In this document: positions 61,201 through 64,000 of the stretch, piece by piece
Layout of the letters: each line of letters opens with the position of its first letter
Position numbering within the stretch: position 1 is the first letter of the stretch
NCBI RefSeq assembly: GCF_037055355.1
Contig: NZ_CP146350.1
Coordinates: forward strand, 744,001 to 808,000
Direction of reading: 5' to 3'
DNA: 64,000 nucleotides
From: Streptomyces sp. DG1A-41
GTDB lineage: Bacteria > Actinomycetota > Actinomycetes > Streptomycetales > Streptomycetaceae
The notes under the pieces: model-generated
Told to the model about the DNA's origin: nothing
What the model saw: the letters and a program-made list of their open reading frames with translations, nothing else
The model's database searches: none
Program-made: the position numbers and the translations under genes

Positions 61201-62657
61201 TCCCGGTGGTCGATGCCCAGCAGGCTCGCCGCCGCCCTGAAGTCGGCCGCGTGGTGGCCGACCGCGAGGGACCAGTGGTGGCCGACCCCCGTGGCGCTCC
61301 ACGCGTCCACCCATTCGCCGGGATCGCGGCCGAAGTCGACGCGGCTGGTGGTGTTGCCGATCTCCAGCAGGGGTCCCGGTACGACGGTGCCCTCGGAGGT
61401 GACGAAGGACAGGCTGCCATCGGCGTCCTGGCCGAGGCCGAGCAGGGTGACGGGTCCGTGCTGGACGTCGAACTCGACGCTCACGCCCCAGCCGCGCTTG
61501 CCGTGGTAGACGCCGAGCCCGCGCAACAGGGGGTCGCGGGCGCTGACCGCGAGGTGGGCGGGTCCGTCGTGGCCCATCTCCACGACGCCGTCCTCGAAGT
61601 TGAGGGCCTGGATCTCGGTGAAGGAGCCTCCGGCGCCGACGCTCTGGGAGGCGAGCTGGGCGACGCTGGTGCGCAGTTCGTACTCCCCGGCCGCCGGCAC
61701 GCCCCGGGCCGTCAGCAGGGAGGCACCCAGGATCATGCCGGCGCCGAGCCGCTCGTGCAGCTCCCCGTCCAGGCCCCGGTGGTAGTACGCGAGGCTGTCG
61801 AGCTGGAAGTCCGCCACGAGCCGGTCCAGGGCGACCGACACGGTCGCGCCCCAGGCGAAGTCCTCCTCCACCACGCTGTCGTCGAGGGTGAAGACCTGCC
61901 GGGCGAGTGCCATCCGCTCCCTGGTCTCCTTCTCGGTCACGCGCTCCACCCGGTGCCGCAGGTCGTCGAACTCCAGCACCTCCACATGCGACCCGAACGT
62001 CGCGGACAGCATCGTCGGATCGGTCTGCACGTCGAGCATGCCGGGGTACACGTGTCCCATGAGGCCGTGCCGGGCGTGCCGGAGCGCGGCGCGGATGTGC
62101 GCGGCCCGGATCCACTGTTCGATGCGCCGCCAGGCGGACTCCTGCCGCAGCCAGCCCGAGACCGACCGGAAGGGGATACCGGCGCGCCGGAAGACGTTGC
62201 CGACCTCGGGGACGGGGCACTGCCCGCAGTAGGCCAGCCAGGCCCCGGTGTCGAAGGAGGCGTGGTCCATCCTCTCGGTCGGCTGTAGATCGATGACCAT
62301 GACCGGCGCGTGCGAGCGCTGCGCGATGGGCAGCACCATCGACGAGGTGAGGTATGTCGTCAGGAACAGCACGATCAGGTCGCAGTCGGCCCTGCGCAAC
62401 TGCTCGGCGGCGCGCGCTCCTTCCCGGGCGTCGGAGACGAACCCGGCGTCGGTCACCTCGGCGTCCATCCCCCGGAAGCGCTCGGCGACGTAGGCGGCAG
62501 ACTCCTTCAGTTGCGGCAGGAGCCCGGGGAACTGCGGCCAGTACGTGCCGAGTCCGCCGGCGACCAGTCCGATCCGGGTGCGGCGCCGTGTGACCGGCGG
62601 GAGCAGGTCGTGCAGGGCGGCGGCCCGTCCGGCGGTGCGGTCCGCGGTCGTTGCCAT
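61194..62657 (-). CDS. L-fucose/L-arabinose isomerase-family protein
   Basis: 487 aa from ATG 62657 (AAGGAGC site). The N-terminal half reads as Rossmann-like domains: RIGLVAGGLGTYWPQF, DAGFVSDAREGARAAEQLRRADCDLIVLFLTTYLTSSMVLPIAQRSHAPVMVIDLQP. Length and domain plan match the L-arabinose/L-fucose isomerase superfamily, with SAYYHRG-like LAYYHRGLDGELHERLGAGMILGASLLTARGVPAAGEYEL in the position of the second catalytic block and GHDGPAHLAVS later. The usual Glu/His metal ligands could not be checked against a structure, so the sugar, and even isomerase activity, is uncertain. An MFS transporter gene lies 31 bp upstream, probably in one operon. Confidence 0.75.
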   Translation of the reverse strand: MATTADRTAGRAAALHDLLPPVTRRRTRIGLVAGGLGTYWPQFPGLLPQLKESAAYVAERFRGMDAEVTDAGFVSDAREGARAAEQLRRADCDLIVLFLTTYLTSSMVLPIAQRSHAPVMVIDLQPTERMDHASFDTGAWLAYCGQCPVPEVGNVFRRAGIPFRSVSGWLRQESAWRRIEQWIRAAHIRAALRHARHGLMGHVYPGMLDVQTDPTMLSATFGSHVEVLEFDDLRHRVERVTEKETRERMALARQVFTLDDSVVEEDFAWGATVSVALDRLVADFQLDSLAYYHRGLDGELHERLGAGMILGASLLTARGVPAAGEYELRTSVAQLASQSVGAGGSFTEIQALNFEDGVVEMGHDGPAHLAVSARDPLLRGLGVYHGKRGWGVSVEFDVQHGPVTLLGLGQDADGSLSFVTSEGTVVPGPLLEIGNTTSRVDFGRDPGEWVDAWSATGVGHHWSLAVGHHAADFRAAASLLGIDHRDV

Positions 62658-62688
62658 GATCGGTGCTCCTTGTCGGGTCTGCTGCGGC

Positions 62689-63948
62689 TCAGGTGCTGGG
62701 GACTCGCAGGTCCGCTCTGTCCTGCGCCGCGCCGGTGGAACGGGGGACCAGGACGCGGATGATGAACACGCCCGCGAACGCGGCCACCGTCATGCAGGCG
62801 GTGATCGTCCAGAGCAGGACGGACGGGCTGTAGTCGGCCAGGGCGGGAGTGAAGAACGCGGCGACCGCGAAGACCCCCCGGGAGAGGGCGTAGGTGAAAC
62901 CCTGGGTGGTGCCGCGAGTGTCCGCGGGCAGCGTGAGCTGCGACCACACCTTGTAGTTCGCCTCTCCGGCGAAGGCGTTGGAGAGTTGGTAGAGCACGAA
63001 GAAGACGAGCATGCCGACGAGCGCGCCCGCGGTCAGGGACGCGATGACGAAGGCGAGGATCTGCACCACGGCGGCCACGTGGAACAGCCGGTCCCGCCAG
63101 GGGCTGTCGGCGACGCGGACGAAGGCGAAGGTGAGCAGCACGCCGATCGGGATGAAGGCCAGGTTGATTCCGGTGGCCAGGCTCTGTGAGGCGTCGCTGA
63201 CGGTGACGAGGAGATAGGTGCCGAACTGGCCGAAGGTGTTGGCCCCGAGGCCCCAGGTGACGTAGAAGACGAACGTCGCGGTCATCGGCAGCAGCGCGGC
63301 GCGCGTCCAGATGTTCTTCAGGGAGCTGCGGCTGGGGGCGGCCGCCGTCTCCTCCTTCGTGTCCTGTTCGGCGGACAGCTTCAGGCGGGAGCGCAGGGCC
63401 CAGGTGACGAGCGCGGCGACGGCGAGTTGTCCGGTGATGAGCCGGGCCCCGGTCATGCCCGTGGTGGACAGGACGAAGCCGAGGAAGATGGCGACGGCGA
63501 TGCCCAGCATCCACATGACCTGTGTGAAGGCGACGAGCCGTCCCCGGGCCCAGGAGGGCGCGGCGTCCGAGACCACGGCCAGGGACGTCGGCAGGTCGGC
63601 GCCGGCCGCGAGTCCCGCGACGAGGACGCCGATCAGCAGCGTGATGTCGTCGGGCGCCAGCGTGATGACGATCGCCCCGAGGGCGAAGCAGAAGATGTCC
63701 CAGTTGTAGACGCGGCGGCGGCCGAAGAGGTCGGCGAGCCGGCCGCCGACGAGGGATCCGACGGCGATGCAGCCGGTGACGATCGCGCTGATCGCACCCG
63801 CCATCCACACGCCCATGTCGTAACTGTCGCGGTAGATGGCCAGGTTGACGGAGATGCTGACGATCAGCCCGGCGTCGAGATAGGAGGCCATGCCCGACAG
63901 GGCGGCGGCCTTCCAGAGCGGTTTGGGGATGGGGCGGGTACCGGCCAT
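62689..63948 (-). CDS. MFS transporter, sugar-type
   Basis: 419 aa with twelve predicted hydrophobic segments. The MFS loop-2/3 motif GGRLADLFGRRRVY (about 68-81) follows helix 2, and the cytosolic loop after helix 6 is RSRLKLSAEQDTKEETAAAPS. The amphipathic middle and conserved PR/ARGRLVAFTQVMWMLGIAVAIFLGF helix resemble sugar/inositol or metabolite:H+ porters. It most likely imports the sugar handled by the isomerase-like protein encoded 31 bp downstream. ATG 63948 has a GGAG site at some distance; the upstream region runs off the window. Confidence 0.87.
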   Translation of the reverse strand: MAGTRPIPKPLWKAAALSGMASYLDAGLIVSISVNLAIYRDSYDMGVWMAGAISAIVTGCIAVGSLVGGRLADLFGRRRVYNWDIFCFALGAIVITLAPDDITLLIGVLVAGLAAGADLPTSLAVVSDAAPSWARGRLVAFTQVMWMLGIAVAIFLGFVLSTTGMTGARLITGQLAVAALVTWALRSRLKLSAEQDTKEETAAAPSRSSLKNIWTRAALLPMTATFVFYVTWGLGANTFGQFGTYLLVTVSDASQSLATGINLAFIPIGVLLTFAFVRVADSPWRDRLFHVAAVVQILAFVIASLTAGALVGMLVFFVLYQLSNAFAGEANYKVWSQLTLPADTRGTTQGFTYALSRGVFAVAAFFTPALADYSPSVLLWTITACMTVAAFAGVFIIRVLVPRSTGAAQDRADLRVPST

Positions 63949-64000
63949 GATGCGACTCCGTCGTCTGGTGACATCGCGGTTCCGGGGGCCTGGTCGCAGC

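Overview
The window is chromosomal DNA from an actinomycete, almost certainly a Streptomyces. Evidence: very high G+C with G/C in nearly every third codon position, many GTG starts and ATGA/GTGA overlaps, Tat signals, three sugar ABC operons that carry no ATPase gene, scattered rare TTA (bldA) codons, a perfect CebR box and Spo0M/sortase-type genes. No tRNA, rRNA, CRISPR array or intact insertion sequence was seen.

Layout, left half. 0-4 kb: end of an EEP-fold hydrolase, a degenerate glycosyltransferase start, then a UbiA-type (DPPR-synthase-like) prenyltransferase, a GT4 glycosyltransferase and a flippase-like membrane protein, which suggest a polyprenyl-linked glycan. 4-6.8 kb (-): oxidoreductase, DUF6807 (PmoA-like) protein and cupin as overlapping genes behind a LacI-type operator. 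7-14 kb: secreted Tap-like S33 peptidase, hemerythrin protein with a 56-aa hydrophobic partner, a CASTOR/POLLUX-type TrkA-N protein and a Tat-exported flavin amine/amino-acid oxidase. 14.2-17.2 kb: complete tctCBA transporter. 17.3-23.9 kb (-): two permeases, binding protein, LacI regulator and DUF2264 protein with an operator in front. 24-27.4 kb (-): iron uptake by an EfeU-EfeO fusion plus EfeB behind an iron-box-like palindrome. 27.4-28.2 kb: decayed DNA with a duplicated 40-bp hairpin around an acetyltransferase fragment.

Layout, right half. 28.3-36.3 kb: IclR regulator, ABC importer, an unrecognised 894-aa protein, a GH88/GH105-type unsaturated-uronyl hydrolase and a broken kduI, i.e. 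a pectin/uronate locus that has lost its isomerase. 36.6-39.5 kb: CebR box, then a secreted CE3-like esterase with CBM2 and a GH5 mannanase with FN3 and CBM2. 41-50 kb: alpha-galactoside divergon (GH36 enzyme leftward; LacI regulator, ABC importer and secreted clan-A glycosidase rightward) with two identical operators, one on the regulator start codon. 50-53.7 kb: Spo0M-like protein, BlaR1-like M56 peptidase, BlaI regulator, two-helix membrane protein and TatA; matching BlaI-type palindromes precede spo0M and blaI. 53.7-57.4 kb: HtpG, a sortase and a His/Asp/Lys-rich repeat protein that is probably its substrate. 57.6-61.2 kb: a run of broken genes and a degenerate 22-23 bp repeat array. 61.2-64 kb: sugar-isomerase-like protein and an MFS transporter.

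Taken together the window is mostly plant-polymer and oligosaccharide foraging (mannan, galactosides, pectin-derived uronides) with dedicated importers and regulators, plus cell-envelope and metal-handling genes. All functional assignments rest on reading motifs and context by eye; no database search was made.
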